Translations under genes and position numbers: made by a program
Assembly (NCBI GenBank): GCA_910589415.1
Contig: OU342637.1
Span: forward strand, 39,090,162-39,154,161
Reading direction: 5' to 3'
Length of the DNA stretch: 64,000 nucleotides
DNA from: Malachius bipustulatus
Taxonomy: Eukaryota > Arthropoda > Insecta > Coleoptera > Melyridae
In this document: piece by piece, positions 1 to 11,180 of the stretch
How the letters are laid out: every line of letters starts with the position of its first letter
How positions within the stretch are numbered: the first letter of the stretch is position 1
Notes under the pieces: generated by a model
Database searches by the model: none
What the model was told of the DNA's origin: nothing
What the model saw: the letters and a program-made list of their open reading frames with translations, nothing else

Positions 1-1553
1 ACATTAAGTATTATGAAGCGAACATAAGGTTACCAAAAGGAAAGACCAACAAAGAATTTAACTCACAACCCAGAGACTTCCCTGCACTGACCCCAACAAC
101 TAACACAGCACAGACAATCCAACCCCACCAACGAAGACAATTCCTAACGCAACCTCTACCTTCCTTCATCAATATAGTAAGGACAAATATACCAAATAAA
201 CGAAAAAATACTGTTGAACAAGGATACAATACGAGCGAACACAACCAACATTTAAACTTTCCAAACTCAAGGACTCCAGCTAGTCTTCAATCTCACACCC
301 CAGTCTACTCCCAACCAAAGTCCCTTCCCCAAAAAATACCCGTTATCCCTGAATCAGAGAACGAATTTGTATAGCTTCTGAAGTCCTTCAGCCACAGGCA
401 ACTCGAGCTAGCGCTGGAAACACTAACCAAATATAAAACAACACAAACGCAAAAAAAAGGGAGCAGGCAACCCCCGCAACACTAAACACACACACTTCCG
501 TCCCCAGTGATCTCGATGAATACTAGACATCAACCACACACACTGCAACACTGCAGCTTATTCAGTGGAACATACGTAGCTACTCAGGCGGAAAAGATGT
601 CTTGAAACTTTTAATTAATGAACACAGTCCCAGCGTAATCCACCTCAATGAAACATGGCTAAAACCATCCATACTAACACATCTAAATGGATATCGCTTC
701 ATCCGTGCCGATCGGAATGATGGGTACGGGGGCATAGCCACACTTGTAGACTCGAGAATCCCGTTCCCAGTGACATAAATCAGTAAAAGTATAGGCCTCC
801 CCCAAAATTTCCAAATACTAGAAATAAACACCCACAATATTAACATCATCAACATAATATACTGTCCACCGAACACTACGATACGATCTAACCAGTGGAA
901 AGTGGAACCAATTACTGGAATCCCTACCAAGACCCTTTGTCATCAAGGGAGATTTAAATGCCCACCACCCCCTAGGGGTTCAAATTCCCTGTAATATAAG
1001 TGGTAAAACTATAGCTGAATCTCTGGGTACACATTACTTAGTCGTGCTCAAACGACGGATCCCCAACCTTAATATTGTCTCCAACCACTGGGAGAACCAG
1101 TGCAGTTTACACTAGTCAGAGTCGACCTTGCTGCTAAATCTAATTGGCTAACAATAGACTGAGTAGGCCTCAGTAACCACTTCCCCACGATATGTTCCAT
1201 CGAGATCAACAGTCCCGTCCTACCACCCTCTCAGGGCACAAGGTATAATACTAGAAAAATAAATTAGGAAAAATTCAAGGAAAGACTCGATGACTACGAT
1301 TATGCAGACGCCACAAAAAATTACAAATTTTCGCAAAACATCAGGGAATAATATTGGTCCTAGAAGACTAAACAAACCCTGATGGGATGAAGAGTGTCGC
1401 ACAGCGCTCACTCGCAAAAGAGAAGCAGCTAAAAGGCTCATAACGGACTGCAATCTAGGTAACTATATTTAGAGAGCTCAAGAACGTTAATGCAATTTTT
1501 AAGAGACCAACAAACAAAACAAAAAAGAATCATATAGTAACTACTGCTCCACA

Positions 1554-2240
1554 TTGAACCGTAACACGAGCTTATCTAAAGTTTGGACTTTCTTTAGGAA
1601 AATGACCAGGATCTATAAAGGAGCAACCTATCCATCCTCTTTACCATCCCCAAATTTGGCAGACCATCTCCTTTCCACATTGGACGTATGCAATATTGAC
1701 CTAGAGTTTATCCTCCCAACAAACCCCAACCACAAACCTGACGAATTCACCATAGACGAACTAAAATACATCCTATCCCAAAAAAGGACACCACACCAGA
1801 ACTTGACAGAATCACATATAAAATGCTACTGAACGTCTCACCAGAAGCATTGCCCGCTTTACTTCAGATATACAATCAAACCCTCAGCCGGCATCACATT
1901 CCAGTGTCATGGAAAACATATTTAATCTACCGACTGCTTAAGCCATCTAAAGATCCACTTTTAAGCGAAAGATATCGACCAATAGCCCTATCCTCCTACG
2001 TGGGAAAAACTCTGCAGTCCATGATTAAAAACCGAATTGAGTGACACATAGAAGCCAAAACCTCTCTATCCTCCTCTGCAGTCCGCCTTCCGGAAAGGAC
2101 GCTCCATAACAACCATCTCGCCAACACAGTCCTTCTGGGTTTCAGTCGAAACCAGAACACACTGGCAGTCTTTTTAGACCTCAAATCCGCCTTCGGCCAT
2201 GTACCTCTATCGGCTACATTCAAAACTAATAAACGCAGGA
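1554..2240 (+). pseudogene. Reverse transcriptase fragment of the first LINE
   Basis: Two overlapping frames (1554-1832 and 1823-2044, then a third to about 2240) read as consecutive pieces of a LINE reverse transcriptase. The first holds the linker and the start of the finger region, the second the conserved block around ERYRPIALSS and a helix ending MIKNRIE, and the third LDLKSAF. The frame changes at about 1825 and 2045 show it is dead. The segment after 2240 jumps to the thumb region (DDHKLTISTLKSS) without the catalytic Asp pair, consistent with a small internal deletion. Confidence 0.75.
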
Positions 2241-3050
2241 TTCGATACTCACCTATCTAACCCAATTTTTTAATTATTCATGAACGCAGAAGCCTATGTT
2301 AAAGATAACCACCAGAACATTCAAGGACCGCAGAAAATATATGGAGGGTCCCGCTGGTTAGACGATCATAAACTGACAATCTCCACTTTAAAATCCTCAG
2401 CCATGTTGTTCCGTAAGCGCAAATCAAATCAATCTCTACCCCCGATCCGATATAACGAAGATATTAGGTGGGAAACGGAAGTCTCATATTTAGGAGCAAA
2501 GTTCACAAATTCACTTTCCTGGAAACCGCATGTGACAGAAATACTACGTAAATCACAATTAGGTCTCAACATCATAAGAGTCTCTTCGGGGATCTGGTGG
2601 GACGCAGACCCCAAAATCCTGAAGTTGATATTCAACGGCATTGCACTCAGATTTTTCCTGTCAGCTCCTTCAACCTGCTCCCAAACACCTATTAAAAAAG
2701 CTCGACAACATACACAACCAAAGCCTACGCATAATTACAGGGTGCATGAAATCTACACCTATTAACGCATTACAAGCAGAATGTGGAGAACCAAACCTTG
2801 ACACCCGCCGCAAAATTAATAGTACTCCGACGAATAAAAAACCATCCTACAATAGAAGTATCAAAAAATTTAGTCACCTATTGGAACCTTCCCCCCGATT
2901 TTTGGAACCGAAAGGAACCCCCTAAACCTCCTTGAAAAGACTCCGAATACACACAAAGGTATTTTTCTCACTCTTCCATATTTTCTCGTAAGCCTCCCGA
3001 TCCAGTACACAGACTTTGAACAGTATGACAGTTCAAATCTGGCAAAAGAC

Positions 3051-3970
3051 ATGGACAACAGACAAAAATTCAATGCAATTTTGTCGGAACGACAACAAAC
3101 GATAGCCATATACTCTGACGACACCCTGAAGGCGCAGCAGACATCGGGGTCTGCATACCATCAACGAAACTTCGATACGCGGCACGAATCGACGATTATA
3201 CACTCATATGTAATTGGGGAGACCTTGGCGATACACAAGGCTTGCACCCTAGTATTGGAAAACGATTTGAGGCATGTGACAGTGGTCGCAGATTCACAGA
3301 GTACCGTGCAAAGCATATCCAACCCTAGATATAGGGAAGACACACGTTACATCTCCTTAAAAACCAAACAGCTTTAATAGAAGCGAGGGAAAATGGGACA
3401 AAAATCGAACTACTTTGGATTCCCAGTCACACTAACATTACGGAAAACGATACGGCCGACAGAATGGCAAAACTAGGAGCCGCACTTGAGTCAACCCTAG
3501 AGGTTCCTTTAAACAACTCACCAATACCTACTACCTCAGTTGACATTGGAAATAAGTCCACTTGGTCGCAAACATGGAGTAGCAATAATTGCAGAAATAG
3601 AGACAAATTCTATCAGTGCCTGGAAACATTCCCGACTAAGCCGCTGTTCACTAGCATACCCTAGAACAACAGAAAACAAATCACTACGATAATTAGAATG
3701 AGAACCAATCACTGTCTGACACTACAACACAGACACCGTATAGGGGCTTCCGAGAGTCCCTACTGTGAGTGCGGGCAGATAGAGACCTACAGCATATTTT
3801 CTTCACCTGTCCCATTAATATTACAGACGACTTCGACATCTACAAAAAGCTTACAGGCTATAAAATATCCATGCACGCCAATAGATATAAATACCCTACT
3901 GCATAACCTGAATCCCCAAACAATATCCATAATTACAAAATTCCCGCAAATATATAACATTAAATTATAG
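3051..3970 (+). pseudogene. RNase H and C-terminal zinc-binding tail of the first LINE
   Basis: Three successive frames carry the end of ORF2. Residues reading VVADSQSTVQS match the third catalytic block of retroelement RNase H. WIPSHTNITENDTADRMAK matches the His-containing block (WxPxHxxxxxNxxAD). CECGQIE matches the terminal Cys-rich motif usual in this group. Stops at 3375 and 3661 separate them. The host would not use this as a gene; it is LINE debris. Confidence 0.7.
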
Positions 3971-4448
3971 ATAAGCCGTGTCCTAAAATAATCAAATAAA
4001 TCTTCTTTCAGATTTCAACCCTCCAATTCATGGGCTTACCCTGGCAATTTTCAGTGTTGTGGAATGCTCTGGTAATTGCCCTAGAGCGAGACGAGTCTAT
4101 ACCTGTGTTTGTGTTTGTCCCATACTAACTGTCTGAATAGTGAAAAGTCTGCCTAAACGACAACGTGAAGATCTAGAAGATAGCTACAAGTTCGGAGTTT
4201 AGATTTCTAATAGGAATCACCATTACTAAAGTTGGCTGTATGTCAAGCTGGACAAGCCATAAAACAAACCAACAACAACATCTTTTTTTTTTCAAATTAC
4301 TATTCAGCGACAAAAACTGGGTAAGATTTATCGAAAATAATTTTTAAGTTTATCATACATCTATGATTATCAACGATAGATAATCATAGATGACACTGTA
4401 ATCGAGGAAATTTGATTTTTCATACTTTTGTTTACATTGTTTAAACAC

Positions 4449-4695
4449 AAAAACCACCCTTCAACTCACAACCCTTGCCAGGGTGTGTATGTTCCTTTGA
4501 AATTTTGAATAAAAACCCCCATTTTATATTTCGAATTCTTTTCGACGACAAAAATGCGTAAGACTACCTGAAACATTTTTTGCGCAGTTTTTTAACTGAA
4601 TATGAATTCGCAATAAAAAATGTGGGTTGCTATTTAAAATTTCAAAGTTTGACACACTCCCTCGTAAGGGGTGTGTGGGGTGCATGGTGGTTTTT
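4449..4695. repeat. Small foldback element
   Basis: The sequence from 4449 (AAAACCACC then a CACACCC/GGGTGTG region) reappears as its reverse complement ending at 4695, with a centre near 4570. Arms are about 105 bp and imperfect. No coding capacity. It is probably a short inverted-repeat DNA element; family unassigned. Sequence from 4700 to 4909 is AT-rich with nothing recognisable. Confidence 0.5.
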
Positions 4696-4911
4696 ATATT
4701 CAAACAATGCCCCTCATTGAACAAAACTACTTATGTAGAAATCCTTTCCCGTAGAGTTTTTCGAGATACTCGTATTTGGATATTTCCGGTTATAAGAATC
4801 CTGTAAACCCTGTGCAAGCTGAATTTGTATTTTTTTTTTTTATGAAAAGCTTTTTTCTTTAGAACGTTACTGACACGTGCAAAATTGTTAGATATTGCTG
4901 CCATATCTATA

Positions 4912-5920
4912 CAGGGTGATTAATTGAAACGCCACATTAGAAAAAATTCGACTTCCAAATGATCTAGGAATCTGAAATTGGGAACTTAGGCAACATACAT
5001 AAGAACGAGTCAAAATGAAATGTTACCAAGACGGCAGCACATTTAAAAATGGCGAAGGCAATGGCCATCTTTGTTTTTTTTAATGGGACACCCCATAATT
5101 TATTGCATTTTCAGATTGTCTGAGAAAATGTGATAACAATGATGTTTATAGTTGCATTTTAAATTGAGTAGGCTGATGCCCGTATTCACAAACGATAATT
5201 TCCTAAATAATTACGTAATTATTTAAATGAGTGAGATGGAGAAAAAACTGCATAGTTTTTTTGCAATAGAATGAGATGGGGATAATTGATTACGTAATTA
5301 TTTAGGAAATTATCGTTTGTGAATACGGGCATATGAGTTATAAACAAGTGAAAATCGCAATTTTCCAACTTTAAACCCATTTACCACGAAAACGGCCCAT
5401 AATATCAAAAAACGGCTTACATGTTCCTATCTTAACTTTTTATAAGGCATCCAATTATGCAGTTGAAATGTTTATACAAGGTGGTGAAAATTATCAGATT
5501 TTTCATCACCCTGTATAAACATTTAAACTATACAGTAGGATACCAGAAGAAAAGTTAAGATAGGGACATGTAAGCCGTTTTTTGATATTATGGGCCATTT
5601 TTGTGGTAAATGGGTTAAAAGTTGGAAAATTGCGATTTTCACTTGCTTATAACTCATAGCCTACTCAATTTAAAATGCAACTATACACACCATTGTTATC
5701 ACATTTTCTCAGACAATCTGGAAATGCAATAAAATATGGGGTGTCCCATTTAAAAAAACAAAGATGGCCATTGCTTCCGCCATTTTTGAATGTGCTGCCA
5801 TCTTGGTAATATTTCATTTTGACTCGTTATTAGATATGTTGCCTAAGTTCGAAATTTCAGATTCCTAGATCATTTGGAAGTCGAATTTTTTCTAATGTGG
5901 CGTTTCAATCAATCACCCTG
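4912..5920. mobile_element. CAGGGTG foldback element, 1009 bp
   Basis: A near-complete palindrome. The left end CAGGGTGATTAATTG and right end CAATCAATCACCCTG are reverse complements and each is flanked by TA (4910-4911, 5921-5922). The arms match over hundreds of bases through blocks such as GCCACATTAG, TTGCCTAAG and AACGGCTTACATG. The centre (5477-5513) is itself a 37-nt hairpin flanked by TA and ending in the same CACCCTG. The left arm alone is interrupted by a 155-bp element at 5177. Ends and TA flanks fit a Tc1/mariner-type MITE (inference). Confidence 0.85.
5177..5331. mobile_element. Small TIR element with TGCCCGTATTCAC ends
   Basis: Begins TGCCCGTATTCACAAACG and ends CGTTTGTGAATACGGGCA, a terminal inverted repeat that extends into ATAATTTCCTAAATAATTA. 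It interrupts only the left arm of the palindrome; the matching place in the right arm (near 5660) is empty, so this insertion is younger. A second copy lies at 62975-63122 with a clear TAA duplication. Confidence 0.85.
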
Positions 5921-6019
5921 TATATCATTACCCTATACCTATTTTAATGAAGACGGTTTTCTGAAAAAAAAAATCAGAATTCAGAAGTGTGAAATTAAGA
6001 TGTAAATTGTACAGAGGCG

Positions 6020-6530
6020 CCAAATACTGAATCCTAAATACAGGGTTACCGGCAATTAAGTACATTTCTTTGGAGATCTGGTAACCCTCAGTTCAACTCT
6101 AACTCCTTAACATGCGGTAAACAAAACTGAATCGATTTTATTTTGAGATAATTCGATTTTCAGTTTTTCTGAAAAAAGTAAAAAGTAAGTAACTAAGAAA
6201 TGTAGTTGCCAAAAAATCAACTTTAACTTTATGTTATTTATTTGCTGGAAAACTTGTTCAATACGATGGTCATTCGTTTGGGATAAAAAATATCCGACAG
6301 CATTTTTATCGTGTGGATATTTCAGGGAAGAACTTTTAGAAAATAATTTAAAAAAAAGTTAAGAAAATTTTTGTAGGCCATTTCCAAAAATTTGCATTTT
6401 TGTTTAATGAATGTTTGGGTCAAATTTATTCCTTATATCTTTTTCTGTAATAGATCTCCAAAAGAATGTATCAAATTACCAGTAAGCTGGTATAAGTGTA
6501 TTTTCTTACAAGAATTTCAGACAAATTTTT
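6020..6530. repeat. Weak inverted repeat
   Basis: The block at 6047-6085 (GGCAATTAAGTACATTTC, then GGAGATCTGGTAACC) recurs inverted at 6450-6495. The intervening 360 bp are AT-rich without an ORF. It may be an old foldback element downstream of the gene at 6601-7842. A TTTATT at about 6238 would read AATAAA on the minus strand and could serve as that gene's polyadenylation signal. Confidence 0.3.
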
Positions 6531-6600
6531 TTAAATATAGTTATTCTTCAGATGGATAAGAAAACCCAAAACCGGTAAAGTACTAAAAAAATTAACTGAT

Positions 6601-7842
6601 TTAAAGAACAAATACCAGTAGCATTTTATTATTGATCGGTACGTTAAACGTATTGGCAAACTGGCATTTTTCCACACATTTTGTTTCAAATGTATTCAGG
6701 CGTCGTTTTCCAAGCACAGCCCTGACAGTTTTGTCTTTATTCTCGGAATATCTCTTCGGCAACTCAGATATCTTAGCAAGAAATTTCATGGTTCCCAAAC
6801 AAGAGCACTCATCGTCGCAGAGGCAAGATTCCCCTGTTTTTAAGACAGTTTGTTTTAATTCTTCATTCACTATCTGCACTTGATCCATAATATTAAAAGC
6901 ATACTTTAAATTTTTATTTATATGTAGCTCCGTTTCATTTTCCTCGAATTTGCTTGGGGACATATTTTCACAGTATTGACTCGATTTATCTGTTTTCTGT
7001 ACTGTACCCAAAATACTATCAACATCTTTTTCAATACTTTCTAACAACTGATCCAAGGTTCGACCAGGACAACTTTTCGAAATGATTGTCTTCCTGTAGG
7101 GATCACTGACTACATTTTCCCATTTATATCCCTCGATAAAATCTGTATTATTACCTTTATCTACAAAGCATTTTTCCGAATATGCTAATTGCTTTCGCGC
7201 ATCGTGTTCGTTGAAACTATCCACTGTACCGCAACCAATACTCATCATCTCCTTAATATTTGTTAAAGTACAATTTTGGCGTTTGCAATTTACAAAATCA
7301 ACTGAATTAGCTTCAGAGTCTTTTTTTAAATGATATTTCGTATAAAAGTTTTGCTCAAAATTTTTATTTTCTTCTGGATCATTTTTAGTTGCACTTGAGC
7401 CGGATTGATCTTCTAAAGAAACATTTGAATTAGTAGTGGATTTTTCCTGACTTCCTATGGATTTAGATGGAGCGATCTCGTGAAACGTATCATTACATAC
7501 CATATCCATTAATAATTGTGACTGCTTATTTTGGTTTGCCTGGAGTGGCACTACATCTGCTAGGGACTTTCGCTTAGTTATGGGGGTATTGAGTTTAACA
7601 TTTGAACTGAGACTGTTTTCTAACATTGGCTGATTGTCCACAGGGGAATTGCTCTTCTCATCACATGAGCAATCTGAGACGGTTGACTCTTCAAGCGGAT
7701 TCGCATATAATTTTTTGTTATTAAGGAGAAATTTGTTCAGTGATGATATTCGCTTTTCAAGAAGAGTTTCTTCATATTTCAGGCGATTAATTATATCTGA
7801 CATAGTAATAGCAGTTGATGGATTGTTTTCTAACTTCGACAT
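6601..7842 (-). CDS. Unrecognised 413-residue host protein
   Basis: An uninterrupted 413-codon frame, by far the best host ORF on the left of the window. I do not recognise the family. Residues 14-45 (MSDIINRLKYEETLLEKRIS...) are strongly helical and likely form a coiled coil. The middle is low-complexity, rich in Ser, Asn, Asp and Glu, and probably disordered. Cys clusters occur at about 58-60 (CSC) and 340-348 (CLCDDECSC). The C-terminal 40 residues are basic (GKRRLN) and end in a short hydrophobic stretch. The first ATG is used; an alternative Met is at residue 14. No intron is needed, though flanking exons cannot be excluded. A 361-bp TIR element sits 132 bp upstream of the start codon. 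A chromosomal or cytoskeletal adaptor is possible, but that is a guess. Confidence 0.65.
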   Translation of the reverse strand: MSKLENNPSTAITMSDIINRLKYEETLLEKRISSLNKFLLNNKKLYANPLEESTVSDCSCDEKSNSPVDNQPMLENSLSSNVKLNTPITKRKSLADVVPLQANQNKQSQLLMDMVCNDTFHEIAPSKSIGSQEKSTTNSNVSLEDQSGSSATKNDPEENKNFEQNFYTKYHLKKDSEANSVDFVNCKRQNCTLTNIKEMMSIGCGTVDSFNEHDARKQLAYSEKCFVDKGNNTDFIEGYKWENVVSDPYRKTIISKSCPGRTLDQLLESIEKDVDSILGTVQKTDKSSQYCENMSPSKFEENETELHINKNLKYAFNIMDQVQIVNEELKQTVLKTGESCLCDDECSCLGTMKFLAKISELPKRYSENKDKTVRAVLGKRRLNTFETKCVEKCQFANTFNVPINNKMLLVFVL

Positions 7843-7973
7843 GTTTAATCTGAATTTGTACTTGAAGAATTTAAGACCAAAATTTTATTTTATCAAAGAT
7901 ATTTTATGTTGACATGTATTTTTTTGACACGTGACTTTTAAGACTATTATAGCTGATTAAAGTTCAAATATTG

Positions 7974-8334
7974 GGTACGTTCACCTGACGTCAACTGTTG
8001 AATATCAGCGCAAAACGGTCGAGTGTTAGTTGTTGCAGCATGTTGGAAATAGTCTGAACGCATCGTTGAGACGTGACATGTTTCTGGATACGATTCAAGT
8101 TCATAGGAATAATTATTATCATTTCTTTGTCGCTAATTGTATCAGGAGCATTCTTACTTGCAACTTTTACTTTCCACTTTGCGCATGTCCGCAACATACG
8201 TTGACTGTGCTGAGCGTTAAATATTTACGCTCACAGAAATACTCAACAGTTTAGCAACGGTAAATAGTGAGTGGTATGTCTGGACGCAAGCGCTACCTCA
8301 ACAACTCAACAGTTGACGTTATGTGAACGTAACC
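7974..8334. mobile_element. 361-bp TIR element with ATTG target duplication
   Basis: Left end GGTACGTTCACCTGACGTC, right end GACGTTATGTGAACGTAACC; the ends are inverted repeats and both carry the palindromic CAACTGTTGA/TCAACAGTTG motif. Flanks are ATTG at 7970-7973 and 8335-8338, a 4-bp duplication. It lies just upstream of the minus-strand gene at 6601-7842. No coding capacity. Superfamily not assigned. Confidence 0.7.
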
Positions 8335-8344
8335 ATTGCGTACT

Positions 8345-8750
8345 TACCCACCTATTTCGGATTATATTCTGGAAAGAGGAGGTGATTCCTTAGATCATTT
8401 TAAGAAAAAAAGTTCATATGAACATGGGTCCGAAAATGCTTACCCGCTGAGTTATAGCCCCTTAAAACTGGGAACCTAAGGAAGGTTTCTATTTATTATC
8501 TTCGAAACCGTTCAACATAAGATGACGAAATTTACCACATCCACCAATGTTTTTATGCCTAATAAGATCTGTGTAGGTCTGTAGATCACTTTGAAATTTT
8601 CATCAAGGGTGGATTAAATCCGGGGGGTGTGGGGTAAAAATTACCCCAACTTTAATAATTTTCGGACTCATGTTCATATGAACTTTTTTTATTGAAATGA
8701 TCTCAGGAATCACCCCCTGAAATCTTTCGCAGTACTTATGTTGCACCCGG
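8345..8750. mobile_element. Foldback relative of the mariner-like element ends
   Basis: Inverted arms at about 8380-8440 and 8655-8723 share GGTGATTCC, GATCATTTTA and TTCATATGAAC. The right end, read on the minus strand, is TACCGGGTGCAAC followed by GGGGGTGATTCCT; the same order (TACAGGGT then GGGGGTGATTCCT) is found at the left end of the mariner-like element at 20792. It is therefore probably a non-autonomous relative of that element. Confidence 0.5.
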
Positions 8751-8985
8751 TATATCTATCGTGGGAGCAAAAATGAAAACGCAATTTAAGCAAGCTTTCT
8801 AAAAAAAAATCATCTAAGATTGCACCTGTAAAACAGTAAAATGGAAAGATTTTGATTGTATAAAGTTTCATAGTATCAATCTTGGACATGATTTTTTTTC
8901 CAAGACCTGAGTTAATTATTTTTTCATTTGCTCACCGATAGATTGAGTAGATACGTGGATCAAATGATGACATTCGCTTACAATA

Positions 8986-9107
8986 GGTACGTTTTCACCT
9001 GACGTCTACTATTGAGTTGTTGAGGTAGCGCTTGCGTCCAGACATATTCGCTCACTATTTACTGTTGCTAAACTGTTGAGTATTTCTGTGAGCGTGAATA
9101 TTTCAAC
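8986..9107. repeat. Truncated second copy of the 361-bp TIR element
   Basis: The sequence from 8986 (GGTACGTTTTCACC, then GAGGTAGCGCTTGCGTCC) is the reverse complement of the right end of the 7974-8334 element (about 8226-8334). It stops near 9107, where gypsy-like coding sequence begins. Half of the element is missing. Confidence 0.65.
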
Positions 9108-9109
9108 CG

Positions 9110-9800
9110 GGTCACCTTGCTGATCGACTCGAATCTATGCCGACTGCCAGTTGTAAACTAATACCTTTGTCCTTATACAGAGTACTAGTTCTTTTCCTCA
9201 ACACGATGGCTGTGTTTGCAGTTCTCAGGATAAGGTCTTTTCGATAGGGCATCAGCATTTCTATGGATCTTTCAAACACGGTGTTCCGTTTCAAAGTCAA
9301 ACTTTTGTGATTTTTCGATCCATTATCCATCTTGCTACCCGACCTTCCGGATTATTGAACTGTAATAGCCCTTTGAGAACTGCATGGTCGACTCGCGGGA
9401 GAACATTTCTTCCATAGAGACACTTGTAGACGTGATCTACGGAGTTTACAACCGCCAACAGTTCTGTGTGAGTGACCAAATAATTTAGCTCCGGCTTGGT
9501 AAAATACCCGACAATCTTTTCTTGGCCATTGTGCTCTTGCGACACTACTGCACCAATTCCAACATTAATGGCATGTACATCCAGAATAAACCTCCCAAGG
9601 GCAAGCGATAACTCAAAATCGGAGCATTGATTGAAGTCATCTTCAGATGTTCAAACGGTTCGCGGCATTCCTCGTTCCACTTGAATCGTCTCTCTTTTCT
9701 GTCATCAGTTTTGTTAAGAATCTTATTAGCAAATTGGTACATTATTATTGGGCATTTTATTAAGTAAAGAAGTTTACTTGACCGAGCCCTCTTCGAAAGT
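9110..9800 (-). pseudogene. Gypsy-like pol fragment (RT connection and RNase H)
   Basis: Three minus-strand frames read in order from right to left. At 9545-9814 an RT-connection segment carries FKWNEECREPFEHLK and NAPILSYRLP. At 9297-9545 an RNase H segment carries SQEHNGQEKIVGYF, ELLAVVNSV and DHAVLKGLLQFNNPEGRVARW. At 9112-9330 a Cys/His-free linker follows. Frames shift at about 9545 and 9310, so the fragment is dead. No LTR is seen next to it. It directly abuts the 3'-broken LINE at 9955. Confidence 0.75.
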
Positions 9801-10009
9801 GACAGCTCAAACAATGGGCTTTCTTGTCCAAAAAATTTTGAAAAAATTCAGGCATGCAGGAATGACTATAAATTCTATGTTTTGATATTTTTTTCCAAGG
9901 AAACAGTTTGAAGGAAAAGGTTATAAGACTTAAGTTGCTTATTTTCTATTTGGATGTTGTGTTGTCTATTCCTCTTTTTGCCAAGGCTTTCTTGACAGCA
10001 TCATGCTTT

Positions 10010-10532
10010 GTATTGTCGAATGCTCCTTCTATATCAAGGAAGGCGCAGATGGCGATTTCCTTGTACCCAGAGTGTTCTGAATCTTTTCAGTCAGCTCGTA
10101 CAGCGCGCTCTCTGTCGACCTGCCCGCTCTGTACGCATGCTGACTTGGGTGTAGAGGCACCCTGTTCAGTTTTTCTGTTCTTATATAGTTGTCGACGACT
10201 TTCTCCATTGTCTGCAATAGAAATGATGTAAGACAGATGGGTCTGAATGACTTCGGAAGGGTGATGTCCTTCTTTGCCACTTTGGGAATAAAGGTGACTC
10301 GTGCTCTTCTCCAGGCTTGTGATATATATCCCATTGCCAGGCTGCTTCTGAAAATTCTAACCAGGTGTGGTATGAGATCATCCAGTCCTCTTTGCAGGAG
10401 AGCCGGAAATATGCCATCCACTCCAGGTGATTTAAATGGTTGAAAGGTGTCAATGGCCCACTTCAACCTTCTAGGAGTGCATATTAATTTAGCAGTGTCC
10501 CAATTTTCCTTTTTTGGTTTCCCAAATTTCAC
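10010..10532 (-). pseudogene. Reverse transcriptase fragment, LOA-like LINE
   Basis: A 167-codon frame holding the finger and early palm of a LINE reverse transcriptase: SPGVDGIFPALLQRG, then a WRRARVTFIPK block, then SFRPICLTSF and QHAYRAGRSTESAL. The palm continues in another frame to about 9955 with LDIEGAFDN, which holds the first catalytic Asp. The FADD block and thumb are missing because the element is cut off there. Closely similar in order and wording to the sister RT at 16862-17623. Confidence 0.8.
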
Positions 10533-10579
10533 GTGAGTGATCTAATCTCTTTCCAGTGAACTACCTGGAAAGTGAGTTT

Positions 10580-11176
10580 TTAACAGAAGTAGAGCTCTCT
10601 GCTCTTCATCTTCTGTATAGTTACCATCCAGTTTTCTGAGTGACATTGTCCCTGAGCAGTGCCCTTCGTTAATGCCTTATGTAGTCTAGATGCTTCAGGT
10701 GTTGTTGTGATGTTCTCACAAAATTCCCTGAAGCTGTTTCTTTTCGCTTTCCTTATTTCTTTGTTGTAGGTTGTCAAGGCCATGGTGTAGTCCTGCCAGT
10801 ATCCGTCACGCTTGGCTTTATTAAAAAGCCTTCGAACTTCTGCCCGGAGTTTGGAGAGGTGTTCGTTCCACCATGGGGTTTTCCTACAACTTCTTTTTTC
10901 CCTAATGGGACAGCTGGATTCGTATGAGTCCTTCAGAGCTCCGTTTAGAGATCCTACTATTTCATCCAATTCTTGATAGTTTTTAATTTTCGAATTGAAT
11001 TGTTCTAAGATACACTTTAGATTGGTGCGAAATTCATCCCAGTCTGTATTTCTTGGATTTCTAATCAGGGTACTCTCTTGCGAGAGTCCCCCCAATTTGA
11101 ACTCTATTATTCTATGGTAAGAGAGTGAAGGTTCGTTTGATACCCTCCAGTCTGTGATCATATGACTTATACACAA
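10580..11176 (-). pseudogene. Endonuclease-RT linker of LOA-like LINE
   Basis: A 198-codon frame. Its start (SHMITDWRVS, then SYHRIIEF where SDH is expected) is the end of the AP-type endonuclease; the usual SDH is changed to SYH. The rest is the basic linker (RSCRKTPWWNEHLSKLRAEVRRLF), which normally joins endonuclease to RT. Its true upstream part lies beyond the inserted element at 11181-12101: removing that insert and one CTG copy joins the frame as IDITLAS-LCISHMI. Confidence 0.8.
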
Positions 11177-11180
11177 GCTG

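Larger units (their letters stand above)
1..4284 (+). mobile_element. Decayed I-like LINE (endonuclease-RT-RNase H)
   Basis: A non-LTR retrotransposon broken by many stops and frameshifts. From about 555 an AP-type endonuclease opens (QWNIRS, then NETWL and a GYGG turn) and continues with a GDLNAHH active-site block near 945-970. The reverse transcriptase is seen at 1700-2240 (ERYRPIALSS, then LDLKSAF, the first catalytic Asp region). RNase H remnants lie at 3090-3500 (VADSQST, then a WIPSHTN block), followed by a Cys-rich tail (CECG) near 3755. The FADD/YADD block is absent, so the RT cannot work. Non-coding sequence follows to a CAA-rich tail near 4270-4284. The stretch 1-540 is probably the end of ORF1 and linker, but it is too decayed to prove. 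RNase H after the RT fits I-group elements; the clade is inferred. Confidence 0.8.
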
